This document shows positions 54,690 to 64,000 of a stretch of DNA of 64,000 nt, one piece after another. Numbering within the stretch: the first letter of the stretch is position 1; each line of letters opens with the position of its first letter. The stretch is from an uncultured Clostridia bacterium (lineage in GTDB: Bacteria > Bacillota > Clostridia > Christensenellales > UBA3700), in assembly GCA_947246685.1 (NCBI GenBank), contig CAMXSN010000001.1, forward strand, positions 203,361 to 267,360. Reading direction: 5' to 3'. Made by a program: the position numbers and the translations under genes. Below the pieces are notes generated by a model that was not told where the DNA came from, searched no databases, and saw nothing but the letters and a program-made list of their open reading frames with translations.

Positions 54690-55517
54690 TTAATCTCCCC
54701 AATAATTTAGTTTCTTTCTGAGTTTGACATAAAAATTCTCGTTGTTTAATCGTATAAAAGCCGCGCTCTTTTCCGCTTTTTCAATCACTATGTCTACGCC
54801 GTTGTCAAAATTTGCTGCGATAACGCCGTCGACGATAATTCGCATCTGCGAGGATAAAGTGCTTATACGCACGCGCATTCCGTCGTCAACAACGATAGGA
54901 CAGCTGTGCAGCGAGTGCGGACAAATAGCATTGATAATTATCGCCTTGACGTTTGGACTGAGTACCGGACCGTTGCAAGAAAGCGAATACGCCGTGGAGC
55001 CTGTCGGAGTGGACACCAATATTCCGTCGCTTCTGACGGAATCCGAATGAGTATTGTCAATCTCAACGTCGAATACGGACACGTGACAAGGATCCTGTCT
55101 GCTGACAATTATTTCGTTGAGCGCAAAATAATCCTTACCGTCGATACGCGTTTTCAGCAATGCTCTCTCTTCAGTCGTATAGTTGCCGCTCAAAAGACAC
55201 TCTATCGCAAAATCCATTCCATATTCGTCAGTCTCCGTGAGAAATCCCAATTTTCCCATATTGATACCAAGCAAAGGACGGTTTTCACTTAGATTTCTGA
55301 CCGTATCAAGCATAGTTCCGTCTCCGCCGAAAACTACGATAACGTCACACCATGCGCATATATCGCTTAACGAAGCGAGCAACTTGTCGTAAAAATAACC
55401 GACGGCATTGTCGCATACCTTGTATTCGATGCCGAAACTATCAAGTTTGTTGCAAAACCTTATGCCGGCTTTTGCGCCTATATCTCGTTTAAGATTGATT
55501 TTTATGCCAATTTTCAT
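54690..55517 (-). CDS. nadK: NAD kinase
   Basis: VFGGDGTMLDTVR, LGINMGKLGFLTE, STPTGSTAYSLSCNGPVL. Confidence 0.95.
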   Translation of the reverse strand: MKIGIKINLKRDIGAKAGIRFCNKLDSFGIEYKVCDNAVGYFYDKLLASLSDICAWCDVIVVFGGDGTMLDTVRNLSENRPLLGINMGKLGFLTETDEYGMDFAIECLLSGNYTTEERALLKTRIDGKDYFALNEIIVSRQDPCHVSVFDVEIDNTHSDSVRSDGILVSTPTGSTAYSLSCNGPVLSPNVKAIIINAICPHSLHSCPIVVDDGMRVRISTLSSQMRIIVDGVIAANFDNGVDIVIEKAEKSAAFIRLNNENFYVKLRKKLNYWGD

Positions 55518-55544
55518 ATTTTAATTATAGCTATTTATGTATAA

Positions 55545-56267
55545 TTATTCAACACTTTTGCATAAATAGATTAAAAATTCCTTATTTTTATTAAGTCTTA
55601 GCGGAGCCTCGGTGATATTGACGTACTTCAATCCTATTGAATTAGAAAATTCTATAATATCGCGGCAAACTGCGCTACGCACTTTTTCGCTAAGCACAAT
55701 CCCTTTTTTGGTGAGGTTTTTGCTACCTGCTTCGAATTGAGGCTTTATCAAAGCGATTATGTCCCCGTTGTCTTTAATCAATCTAGCCACGGCAGGCAAT
55801 ATAAGTTTTAACGAAATAAAACTTACGTCGACGCATGCAAAATCGCACGGCTCGCCCAAGTCTTCTCTTGTAATATATCTTGCGTTGACTCTGTCTTTGA
55901 CGACTACACGACTGTCGTTTTTTAATCTATCGTTAAACGCGCACTCTCCTACGTCGACGGCATAGACTTTCTTGGCGCCCCTTTGCAAAAGACAGTCCGT
56001 AAAACCTCCGTTCGACGCTCCGATATCAACGCAAACCTTATCCTTTACGCTGTAATCGAAATCATTGATTGCCTTTTCCAATTTATCTCCGCCCAGTGAA
56101 GAAAACTTAAAAGAGCCGACGGTTTCGATTAAATCGTTTTCTTTTACGTCTATCGCCGGCTTATCGGCATACTTCCCGTTGATTTTTACAAAACCGCCTT
56201 CGATAAGCTGTTTTGCCTTTGTTCTTGTGATATTCTGTGTCGATGATAAATATAGATCGAGTCGCAT
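55545..56267 (-). CDS. TlyA-family rRNA 2'-O-methyltransferase / hemolysin
   Basis: S4 domain start MRLDLYLSSTQNITRTKAKQLIEGGFV, DIGASNGGFTDCLLQRGAKKVYAVDVG. Confidence 0.93.
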   Translation of the reverse strand: MRLDLYLSSTQNITRTKAKQLIEGGFVKINGKYADKPAIDVKENDLIETVGSFKFSSLGGDKLEKAINDFDYSVKDKVCVDIGASNGGFTDCLLQRGAKKVYAVDVGECAFNDRLKNDSRVVVKDRVNARYITREDLGEPCDFACVDVSFISLKLILPAVARLIKDNGDIIALIKPQFEAGSKNLTKKGIVLSEKVRSAVCRDIIEFSNSIGLKYVNITEAPLRLNKNKEFLIYLCKSVE

Positions 56268-56330
56268 AATATGATTATAACAAAAATTGAAATATTTTTC
56301 TAGGATTATTGACAAAATAAAAAATGCGGA

Positions 56331-58028
56331 TCACTTACCGCACTTTTTCTCAATGAATTTAATTATGCTCATTTTGTCAAGACCTACAGATTCTATCAGT
56401 TCGTTTCTCTCTGCAACGGAATACGGCACGTTCTCAACGTTTCTGCCGTATACTTTTGCGCCAATCTCATGTTCGCTGATATAAGACAAAACCTTGCTAT
56501 ATAACGATCCTGATTGTACGCATTCTTCCAACACGAATATGTTTTTTCCGCGGCAGTTCTTGAGAAATTCTCCGTCGATTGGATTGATAAACCTTGCGTT
56601 GACAACGTCGCAATTTATGTCGAAAGACTTAAGGTCTTCCGCCGCCTCATATGCATTGCGCAATACGTCTCCGTAGGAAATTATTACGTTGTCGGCATTT
56701 GTATATTTCAGGTTCTCCCATCTGCCGTATTTTATCGGAGTATGCGTTTCATATCCGCCGCAATCCGAACACTTTGGATATCTGACGGACAGCGGATGTC
56801 CGTAATCAACCGACCAATCCAATAATTGCCTTAATTCTTCACCGTCTTTAGGCATGCAAACCGTCATATTGGGCAGACTGCCCAAATAGGCTACGTCATA
56901 CAGTCCTTGATGAGTTTCGCCGTCGCCGCCGACAAATCCTGCTCTGTCTATACAGAAAGTGACCGGTAAATCGTCAAGACATACGTCGTGCAATATATGG
57001 TCGTATGCGCGTTGCAAAAAAGTTGAATAAATGGCTACGTAAGGCTTTTTGCCAGAAAGCGCTATGCCTGCAGCCATCGTTACAGCATGCCCCTCGGCTA
57101 TTCCTACGTCGATTAATCTGGACGGATGCGATTTTGAAAATTCTCCTAGTCCCGTGCCGTCGATCATAGCCGCGGTTATGGCAAATATATCCTCATTGTA
57201 ATTTGCCAACTGCGTAAGTTTTTCTCCAAAAATTCGACTGTACGACGGCAAATTGTCTTTTATTGCGCTTACGCTGTGAAATTTGCTCGGCGCTTTCTCC
57301 GCGCATTCTATTCCTTTGCCTTTTTGAGTTACGACGTGCAAAATTATGGTTTTTTTGGAGTTTTTGGCATATCTCAGTTTACCTATTAAATCCGATACGT
57401 TATGTCCGTTGATATTGGTAAGCGTCTCTATGCCCAAAAACGGTATTTCATTGCCGTATTTTCTGACAATATTGAGATATTCGTTGACAAATCCCACGTT
57501 ATCGGAAATCGACATATTGTTGTCATTGATTATTATGATTACTTTTTTATCCAACGTAAGGACATCGTTGAGAGCTTCGTAGAACAAACCGCCCGTCATT
57601 GCTCCGTCGCCTATAAGACAGATTATTTCTCCATCTTCTCCGCCTCTCGCCATTCCGCAGGCAATCGAAAGCGCTGTGGACGCATGACCGCTATTGACGG
57701 TGTCATACGGACTTTCTTCCCGTTTGGGAAAACCGTTTAATCCGCCTTTTTTTCTCAGGCTTTCAAATTCTTTGAGTCTGCCTGTGAGTATCTTATATGC
57801 ATAACATTGATGTCCTACGTCAAAAATCAGTTTATCCTTAGGAAAATCAAACACGTACGACAGAGCCACCGTCAAGTCGACGACACCCAAATTAGACGCC
57901 AAGTGTCCGCCGTTAGACATAGTTCTTTGAGTAATAATTTCTCTGATATCTTTTGCCAACGCGTCGAGATCGGAAATTTCCAATCTTTTAACTTCTTGCG
58001 GCAAACTGATTTTGTCAAGAATCTCCAT
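56331..58028 (-). CDS. dxs: 1-deoxy-D-xylulose-5-phosphate synthase
   Basis: GGHLASNLGVVDLTVAL, GDGAMTGGLFYEALND, DRAGFVGGDGETHQGLYD. Confidence 0.97.
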   Translation of the reverse strand: MEILDKISLPQEVKRLEISDLDALAKDIREIITQRTMSNGGHLASNLGVVDLTVALSYVFDFPKDKLIFDVGHQCYAYKILTGRLKEFESLRKKGGLNGFPKREESPYDTVNSGHASTALSIACGMARGGEDGEIICLIGDGAMTGGLFYEALNDVLTLDKKVIIIINDNNMSISDNVGFVNEYLNIVRKYGNEIPFLGIETLTNINGHNVSDLIGKLRYAKNSKKTIILHVVTQKGKGIECAEKAPSKFHSVSAIKDNLPSYSRIFGEKLTQLANYNEDIFAITAAMIDGTGLGEFSKSHPSRLIDVGIAEGHAVTMAAGIALSGKKPYVAIYSTFLQRAYDHILHDVCLDDLPVTFCIDRAGFVGGDGETHQGLYDVAYLGSLPNMTVCMPKDGEELRQLLDWSVDYGHPLSVRYPKCSDCGGYETHTPIKYGRWENLKYTNADNVIISYGDVLRNAYEAAEDLKSFDINCDVVNARFINPIDGEFLKNCRGKNIFVLEECVQSGSLYSKVLSYISEHEIGAKVYGRNVENVPYSVAERNELIESVGLDKMSIIKFIEKKCGK

Positions 58029-58624
58029 TACTTTTTCCTCTTGGTAAATTTTTTTAGGTTAAGGATACTTATTATCCTTGCAGACATAAATACAAATTCC
58101 GCGCTGTTTTTTACGGCAATTTTTTTAAGCGAAGCTTTGCCCCCTACCGTTACCGCTGCGATCACGCTCGATATGATGATTGTCACCCAATGTCCGCTCT
58201 GCATTCCCAAATTAAGCTGCAATACTATCGACGCTCCGCATGCGCCGCTGAGAATGCCGCACATATCTCCTATTACGTCTGCGCATATATTGTTGACCTT
58301 TTCGGCATTTCTGACCAAAAACAATGCGATTTTATACTGTTTTGTATATCTTTTATATTTCTCTATCTGATTTTCGCTGCACGAGGCTACGCTCAATCCG
58401 ATACCGTCGAAAATTATGCTTATCAATATCATAAAAGATAATAGCATAATAGAGATTATTATGTCGCTTTTTGACGTCGTGATCTGAGATATAAAACTGC
58501 AAATCACTGCTCCGAAAAAAGTAAATACCGTGATTTTTATAACCCACAGTTCGGCAATATTTATTTTTGCACGCTCTTTTTTCTTAGTAAAAAGCGATTT
58601 TTCTTTTTCTTTTTTCGCGCTCAT
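58028..58624 (-). CDS. Integral membrane protein of unclear family (possibly CNNM/CorB-like)
   Basis: Several TM segments; conserved-looking position between dxs and ispA; family assignment weak. Confidence 0.5.
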   Translation of the reverse strand: MSAKKEKEKSLFTKKKERAKINIAELWVIKITVFTFFGAVICSFISQITTSKSDIIISIMLLSFMILISIIFDGIGLSVASCSENQIEKYKRYTKQYKIALFLVRNAEKVNNICADVIGDMCGILSGACGASIVLQLNLGMQSGHWVTIIISSVIAAVTVGGKASLKKIAVKNSAEFVFMSARIISILNLKKFTKRKK

Positions 58625-58663
58625 ATTATAAAATATGGCGCAAAATCTTAACTTATGCAGGCA

Positions 58664-59539
58664 TTAATATATTCGCATAGTCAGATATCTGCACAGCTCA
58701 ATAAGCGGTCTTGCTCTGTCTCCAAACTTTGAAATATCCGCTATTGCGCTCTTTTCAATCGCAGCAATATAGTCTCGCGCGCCGTCAATTCCCATGGCGT
58801 CTACAAAAGTCGTTTTTCCTTTGCTCTCATCCTGCATAACTTGCTTACCCAAGATTTCTTCATTGGAAGTTTTGTCTAGTATGTCGTCGACAATTTGGAA
58901 AATCTCGCCGAGTTTTTGAGCAAAATTCTCAAAATTGCGTATTTCGCTCTCATTTCCGCCGCATTTAATACAACTGCCAACCAAAGCGCTTTTGAGTAAA
59001 CAAGAAGTCTTTAATCTGTTGAGTCTTTTGATTTCTTCCAAATCAAGATTTGCGCCGGAGACGTTGGACAAATCTATACTTTGTCCGCCAATCATTCCAT
59101 TAGCGCCCGAATTCTCGGCAATATAACGATACGCTTTCAACGAATTTTCATCAAAATTCTTGTCGCTGAGAAATACTTCAAAAGCCATATTCAGCAATGC
59201 GTCGCCGGCTAACACGGCAATACCGTCCCCAAATATTTTGTGAACCGTCGGCTTTCCTCTTCTCAAATCGTCGTCGTCCATGCACGGCAAATCGTCGTGT
59301 ATCAGCGAATAGCTGTGAATCATCTCCATTCCTATGGCTAAATTCGACACGTAGTCGGCGCTCTTTCCGCAGAATTCCGCCGCCATATAGCAAAGCGTCG
59401 GACGTATTCGTTTGCCGCCGTTCTTTATACCGTATTTCAAAGCCTGAGCAACCGGCTCGATCGAATAATCATTCTTAGCAAACCATTCGTCAAGATGAGA
59501 TTCAAAAAGTTTTCTGTAATTCTCTAATCGCTCGAGCAT
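58664..59539 (-). CDS. ispA: Polyprenyl (farnesyl/geranyl) diphosphate synthase
   Basis: GGKRIRPTLCYMA, HSYSLIHDDLPCMDDDDLRRGKPT, FQIVDDILD. Confidence 0.95.
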   Translation of the reverse strand: MLERLENYRKLFESHLDEWFAKNDYSIEPVAQALKYGIKNGGKRIRPTLCYMAAEFCGKSADYVSNLAIGMEMIHSYSLIHDDLPCMDDDDLRRGKPTVHKIFGDGIAVLAGDALLNMAFEVFLSDKNFDENSLKAYRYIAENSGANGMIGGQSIDLSNVSGANLDLEEIKRLNRLKTSCLLKSALVGSCIKCGGNESEIRNFENFAQKLGEIFQIVDDILDKTSNEEILGKQVMQDESKGKTTFVDAMGIDGARDYIAAIEKSAIADISKFGDRARPLIELCRYLTMRIY

Positions 59540-59751
59540 TATTCTACCTCTACGGGTTTTTCTATAAATCCTTCCGAATTTTGCTCAAGCAAAGCTATCT
59601 TCCCCTTTACTTCGGTAAGTTTTTGATTGCACTGAACGCACAGTTTCATACCTTTTGAATATAAGTCGAGACTATCGTCTATGGACATCTTGCCGCTTTC
59701 TAATTTTTCAACTATTGCGTCAAGTTCTTTTATTGATTCTTCAAACGTCAT
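59539..59751 (-). CDS. xseB: Exodeoxyribonuclease VII small subunit
   Basis: TFEESIKELDAIVEKLESGKMSIDDSLDLYSKGMKLCVQCNQKL. Confidence 0.95.
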   Translation of the reverse strand: MTFEESIKELDAIVEKLESGKMSIDDSLDLYSKGMKLCVQCNQKLTEVKGKIALLEQNSEGFIEKPVEVE

Positions 59752-60928
59752 TTTTTACCTCCGAAACCACAGCCGTAGCCGTGCCGTCATGCGAGCGCAA
59801 AGTTAGAATATCTCCGGCGTTTAATTGCGCAGCCGACGTAATTGCCTTATTTTCGATGCTTAAATACCAATAACCTTTCTCCAATATCCCCAACGGATTA
59901 TCCGCTTTCAACCTTGTAAGTAAGTTGTTATACTGATTAAATTTTTCGTTAACAACGTCTTTTATCGCATATCCGATACGGTTTTGATAAGTTGCGATGG
60001 CGTTGCCGCTTTGCTCTACGTTGAGAGCGATCCTCGAATTGAGAGCGGACAGATTGGTTTTGACTTGCTTTTCTAAAGTCGAAACTTTATCTCCAAGAGC
60101 CTTCAACATACGTTTGGAACAGCTGTAGAGATTATCTTTTATCCCGGCTACGTCATAGGCGATTTTTTCTGCCGCTGCGGTAGGCGTAGCCGCTCTGTAA
60201 TCGGCTGCTTCGTCGCATAAAGTCACGTCGCTCTCATGTCCCACGGCAGAAATTATAGGAGTGACGCATCTGAATACCGTTCTGACAAGCTGTTCGTTGT
60301 TGAAAGGCATCAGTTCTTCGGGAGATCCTCCGCCCCTTGCAATGATTATTACGTCGTATCCCAAGTTATCCACTTGCCGCAACGCGTCGATAATCTCTGT
60401 ATGCGCGTCTTTACCCTGCACTTTGACATCTTTAACAATTATATTAATTATATCGTTTTTCCTGCGCACGGTCTTTTTAATATCTTTGATTACCGCGCCG
60501 TTGAACGAAGTAATTACGCATACGTTCGTCGGATATAACGGAATAGGCTTCTTGAACTGCTTGTCAAAAAGTCCCTCTTTTGCAAGTTTCTGTCTGAGCA
60601 TTTGAAGTTGCAAAGCCAACAACCCCTGTCCTACTGCAGTAATACTATCAACGTTGAGATTGAGTTTGCCGCCTTGCGCATAATAGTCTACCGAGCCTTT
60701 GATAACGACGCTTTCTCCGTCTTTGGGACAATACGTCTTGGCGCAGTTAAAGCAAGTGCAGTTAATCTGACACTTCTCGTCTTTTAATATAAAATACGCG
60801 TGACCTTTTGCAATCTTGAATCCGGATATTTCTCCTGCGACGTTGATATCGTGCAGATGTTCTTCCGCACGAAAGATTGCGTTGATCACTGTATTGAGCG
60901 CTGTAACGTTGATTATATTACCGTTCAT
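59741..60928 (-). CDS. xseA: Exodeoxyribonuclease VII large subunit
   Basis: OB domain VAGEISGFKIAKGHAYFILKD, IARGGGSPEELMPFN, SAVGHESDVTLCDEAADYRAATPTAAAE. Confidence 0.95.
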   Translation of the reverse strand: MNGNIINVTALNTVINAIFRAEEHLHDINVAGEISGFKIAKGHAYFILKDEKCQINCTCFNCAKTYCPKDGESVVIKGSVDYYAQGGKLNLNVDSITAVGQGLLALQLQMLRQKLAKEGLFDKQFKKPIPLYPTNVCVITSFNGAVIKDIKKTVRRKNDIINIIVKDVKVQGKDAHTEIIDALRQVDNLGYDVIIIARGGGSPEELMPFNNEQLVRTVFRCVTPIISAVGHESDVTLCDEAADYRAATPTAAAEKIAYDVAGIKDNLYSCSKRMLKALGDKVSTLEKQVKTNLSALNSRIALNVEQSGNAIATYQNRIGYAIKDVVNEKFNQYNNLLTRLKADNPLGILEKGYWYLSIENKAITSAAQLNAGDILTLRSHDGTATAVVSEVKNDV

Positions 60929-61766
60929 TTTCTCTGGCAACTGCCGATGCAAGCGTATTGTAAAGCAACATCGATATTGTCATCGGTCCTACTCCGCCGG
61001 GAACGGGGGTGATATAGGACGCTTTTGGCTCGACACCTTCAAAATCTACGTCTCCGCAAAGTTTGCCGTCTACTCTGTTGATACCCACGTCTATAACTAT
61101 CGCGCCTTCCTTTACCATATCGGCTGTAACAAACCTCGGTCTGCCTACCGCAGCAATCAAAATATCGGCGTTTTTGGTATAATCGGCGATATTTACGGTC
61201 TTACTATGACATACTGTTACACTGCAATCTGCATTGAGCAAAAGCATCGCCATAGGCTTGCCCACAGTATTACTTCTTCCCAACACAACTGCGTTCTTTC
61301 CGCGTAAATCCGCGCCGATATACTCCAATATTTTCATTACACCGAGCGGAGTGCACGATACCGTCAACGGTCTGTTGAGACAAAGCGCGCCGATATTCGA
61401 TGCGTTGAAACCGTCGACGTCTTTGCTGTCGGGAATGTTTGCCAATATCTTTTCTTCATCATAGCCTTTCGGCAATGGAAGCTGAACTAAGATTCCGTCG
61501 ACAGAGCTGTCGTCGGCAAGCTGTTTTATCTTGGCAATAATCTCGTCTTGCGCCGTACCGTCGGGATATTCGTAAGAGAGCGAATTAAAACCGACTTGCT
61601 TACATCCGTTGATTTTATTTCTAACGTACGTCTGCGAAGCCGGGTCTTCTCCAACAATTATTACCGCCAAAGTCGGCGTTCTCAAATATTTTTTTTCAAA
61701 TTCTTTTGTTTGCTCAGCTATTTTTTCAAGATTTTTAGCCGCTACTTCTTTTCCGCTTACTATCAT
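60918..61766 (-). CDS. folD: Methylenetetrahydrofolate dehydrogenase/cyclohydrolase FolD
   Basis: VIIVGEDPASQTYVRNK, GILVQLPLPKG, GRSNTVGKPMAMLLL, PVPGGVGPMTISML; ATG at 61766. Confidence 0.96.
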   Translation of the reverse strand: MIVSGKEVAAKNLEKIAEQTKEFEKKYLRTPTLAVIIVGEDPASQTYVRNKINGCKQVGFNSLSYEYPDGTAQDEIIAKIKQLADDSSVDGILVQLPLPKGYDEEKILANIPDSKDVDGFNASNIGALCLNRPLTVSCTPLGVMKILEYIGADLRGKNAVVLGRSNTVGKPMAMLLLNADCSVTVCHSKTVNIADYTKNADILIAAVGRPRFVTADMVKEGAIVIDVGINRVDGKLCGDVDFEGVEPKASYITPVPGGVGPMTISMLLYNTLASAVARENER

Positions 61767-61768
61767 AA

Positions 61769-62179
61769 TTACACCTCTTCTTTCAACGTATTGAATACGC
61801 CCTTTAACACGCCGTTGACGAATTTGCCGCTGTTTTCTGTGGAGAAAGTCTTGACGATATCTATAATCTCGCTTATCGATACTGCCATAGGAATATTGTC
61901 TACGTACTTCATTTCGTAACATGCCAGCAAAAGCGCTGCAAGGTCGGGCTTGTATATCCTTTCTAGTTTGAAATTTTTGCTGTTAGACGCAATTAAATCT
62001 ATAAGATCGTCGTAATGCTCTTTTACTCCGTTGACTACGCAATCGATATATTCGACGTCTTTTTCCTGTATGTCTTCGGCATTAAGCATCGTCTGATATG
62101 CGGATTGGTCTATCTCTTTTGAAAATAAAAATCCGAAAATCAATTGATAGGCGCTCATTCTTGCGCTTCTTCTACTCAT
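61769..62179 (-). CDS. nusB: Transcription antitermination factor NusB
   Basis: RRSARMSAYQLIFGFLF, IPMAVSISEIIDIVKTFSTENSGKFVNGVL. Confidence 0.94.
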   Translation of the reverse strand: MSRRSARMSAYQLIFGFLFSKEIDQSAYQTMLNAEDIQEKDVEYIDCVVNGVKEHYDDLIDLIASNSKNFKLERIYKPDLAALLLACYEMKYVDNIPMAVSISEIIDIVKTFSTENSGKFVNGVLKGVFNTLKEEV

Positions 62180-62198
62180 TTGTAATAACTCCTTAAAT

Positions 62199-62552
62199 CT
62201 AGTTGCCGGCGATTATTCCGACAACGTTGACGTTGACGCTGCTGACTTTATAAAAAGTGGATTTCTCAATTTCCTGTTTGATTTTCTCCTGCAGCTTACA
62301 GACTACCACGGGTATGACGTATCCGTAATATATGTTAACAGATATTTCTATTTTAGCGAATTTATTGTCATAAATAACCACGTCTACCGCTTTATTTTTG
62401 CCTTTCTTATTGCGCGAACCGCTTTTTGTATTGCCGTAAGTTACGGACACTACTCCGTCGACCTGTGACGCCGCGCTTCCCGTAATCGAAGAGATTACGT
62501 TGATATAAGTTTCGTTGGATTTGTTTTGGTCCGAAGTGATCTCTTTTGCCAT
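62199..62552 (-). CDS. Asp23/Gls24-family envelope stress response protein
   Basis: SSITGSAASQVDGVVSV, VDVVIYDNKFAKIEISVNIYYGYVIPVVVCKLQEKIKQEIE. Confidence 0.9.
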   Translation of the reverse strand: MAKEITSDQNKSNETYINVISSITGSAASQVDGVVSVTYGNTKSGSRNKKGKNKAVDVVIYDNKFAKIEISVNIYYGYVIPVVVCKLQEKIKQEIEKSTFYKVSSVNVNVVGIIAGN

Positions 62553-62659
62553 TTTACCCTCCTCTGCCATTAACTATTTTAGCATAACCAATTTGTTTTG
62601 ACAAGTACAGCCGTTATTATTTATTATAATTAAAATATAATAATTTAACATAATAAAAT

Positions 62660-62692
62660 AATTTGTCGGTCATTCAACCGACAAATTACTAT
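62660..62692 (-). terminator. Terminator downstream of the spoIIIA genes
   Basis: AATTTGTCGGT cattca ACCGACAAATT dyad just past spoIIIAH. Confidence 0.6.
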
Positions 62693-62719
62693 ATGATAGC
62701 GATCAACGTCAATTATGTT

Positions 62720-63241
62720 TTATGCAGTATAAGGAACTACGTAAACCTGGCTTGCGGTATAATTTGTTTCCTTGATTATTGTGCCGAGAATCTGCGATAC
62801 TTCTTCTTTGCTCAATTCTGCCTGTTTTACTATTACGTTGAGATTGTTGGTACTCATCGTTACGACTGCGTCTTCAAAGCCTTTTGCTTTGATAAGACTT
62901 TCGAGCACAAGCTCCTTTTCGATAAAAGAAAGCAATTCAACCTGCTTTTCCTGAGCGGTAGCTTTGACCGTTTCGGAAGAATTTTCCGAAGAGATGATAG
63001 CGTCTAGATAGCTAAATTCTTCTGCTCTTGCGGTCTCTCTGTTGCTTCTGTGCGAATTGAAGAAGGTTTCGACCGCATTTACGCCGTCGTTAGATCCGCC
63101 GACTTTGTTCGTCTTGTCGAGTTGGGTGTTGAGAACGTAATTAAGCACGCCTGTTACCACCAAAAGTCCAACCATACAGCACAGTACAAGGACTTTTTTT
63201 CCGTTGGAAGATAGTTTTTTTGTTTTTTCTTTTTTTGCCAT
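62720..63241 (-). CDS. spoIIIAH: Stage III sporulation protein AH (SpoIIIAH-like)
   Basis: N-term TM, KVLVLCCMVGLLVVTGVLNYVLN; YLDAIISSENSSETVKATAQEKQVELLSFIEKELVLESLIKAKGFEDAVV. Confidence 0.9.
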   Translation of the reverse strand: MAKKEKTKKLSSNGKKVLVLCCMVGLLVVTGVLNYVLNTQLDKTNKVGGSNDGVNAVETFFNSHRSNRETARAEEFSYLDAIISSENSSETVKATAQEKQVELLSFIEKELVLESLIKAKGFEDAVVTMSTNNLNVIVKQAELSKEEVSQILGTIIKETNYTASQVYVVPYTA

Positions 63242-63255
63242 ATTTGACCTCCAAA

Positions 63256-63675
63256 TTATTTCATTTCAAAAATTTGTATATTGCTCGCTTCTATTTTGAG
63301 AAGCGTACACAGCGCGTTGACGATCTTTATACGCGTCAGGACGTCTTGTCCGCCCTGCGCAACCACGACAACTCCTTGGATATTGTCGGTGGAATAAAGT
63401 TGTCCGACCTCGACGTCGTCGGGAAGATTCTTATAGGTAATCACTACATTGCAATCTCCCACTCCCTCAATCTGCGACAGTATGCTTTGGATCTCTCCGA
63501 CAAGACCTTCTTCGGTGCGCTTTACGGAAGTTTGCGTCGCGTCGTCGTTTCCTTTTATCGCTTTTACACTAAAATATATGCCTATGGCCAATACCGCTAT
63601 GACCAAAGCGCAAATAATTTCAAAACCTTTTATTTTTTTACATTTTTCTACAATTTCTTTTACTTTTATTGCCAT
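63256..63675 (-). CDS. spoIIIAG: Stage III sporulation protein AG
   Basis: LSQIEGVGDCNVVITYKN, NIQGVVVVAQGGQDVLTRIKIVNALCTLLKIEASNIQI. Confidence 0.92.
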   Translation of the reverse strand: MAIKVKEIVEKCKKIKGFEIICALVIAVLAIGIYFSVKAIKGNDDATQTSVKRTEEGLVGEIQSILSQIEGVGDCNVVITYKNLPDDVEVGQLYSTDNIQGVVVVAQGGQDVLTRIKIVNALCTLLKIEASNIQIFEMK

Positions 63676-63676
63676 T

Positions 63677-64000
63677 TTATTTCTTAACCACCTCCGCCCT
63701 GAGAATGTAACCGTTTATAATTTTTCTTACGTCTTCCCATTTTCCCTCGTCAATCGATTGCGCGTCAACGATAACTTTACGTACGCCGTAACTATAGTCC
63801 TCGTCAAATTGCAACTCGAATTTGATATCTTCGTAACCGCTTTGCAGCAATCTCTCGCTCAATCCTTGCCGTATTGATTGCTGCAATTTGTCTTTGGCGC
63901 TTTCAAAATAATCTTCGTCTATTTCTATCTGCGCTCCGTTGGACGGCAAATCTTTGATATAATCGCCCTTAAGCATTTTCGGCAAAGGAGAGACGATAAC
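63677..64000 (-). CDS. spoIIIAF: Stage III sporulation protein AF, C-terminal part (truncated by window edge)
   Basis: Frame stays open to position 64000 (VIVSPLPKMLKGDYIKDL...), so the track's TTG start is not the true start; order AF-AG-AH. Confidence 0.75.
   Translation of the reverse strand, partial: VIVSPLPKMLKGDYIKDLPSNGAQIEIDEDYFESAKDKLQQSIRQGLSERLLQSGYEDIKFELQFDEDYSYGVRKVIVDAQSIDEGKWEDVRKIINGYILRAEVVKK

Overview
This 64-kb window looks like ordinary chromosome from a low-GC, endospore-forming Clostridia-like bacterium. It is densely coding and almost every large ORF belongs to a recognisable family. In order: a Na+-pump decarboxylase/transcarboxylase operon (MmdA-like, OadG, biotin carrier, OadB, OadA/PycB-like); surE, HI0933-family flavoprotein, cmk, plsC, ispH-rpsA fusion; a six-tRNA operon (Pro, Met/Ile2, Asp, Phe, Thr, Tyr); a decayed, gene-poor patch with small accessory genes; spoIIAA-spoIIAB-sigF then spoVAC-spoVAD-spoVAE; yunB-like; a T-box leader with pheS-pheT; U32 peptidase, mutS2, cysteine desulfurase-thiI, a class A PBP; miaB-mutS-mutL-miaA; and a methionine-gamma-lyase-like gene. 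On the opposite strand: lexA, a Xer-type recombinase, a TVP38-family protein, rnhA, proC, purB, spoIVB, recN, argR, nadK, tlyA, dxs, ispA, xseB, xseA, folD, nusB, asp23-like and spoIIIAH-AG-AF. tRNA-Trp and a PadR gene run the other way in that half. I found no CRISPR array, phage, transposase or obvious defence system. Items most worth a second look: a PadR DNA-binding domain fused through a long acidic linker to a multi-TM domain (membrane-anchored regulator candidate); a set of LexA-box-like sites shared by lexA, the adjacent recombinase and possibly the PadR gene; coding-strand convergence at lexA/recombinase; a structured leader before an orphan 80-aa ORF; a 12S/5S/1.3S-like carboxylase set combined with OadB/OadG; and a terminator-abutting 43-aa ORF before spoVAC. 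All assignments come from reading the sequence and protein motifs by eye; no searches were run.
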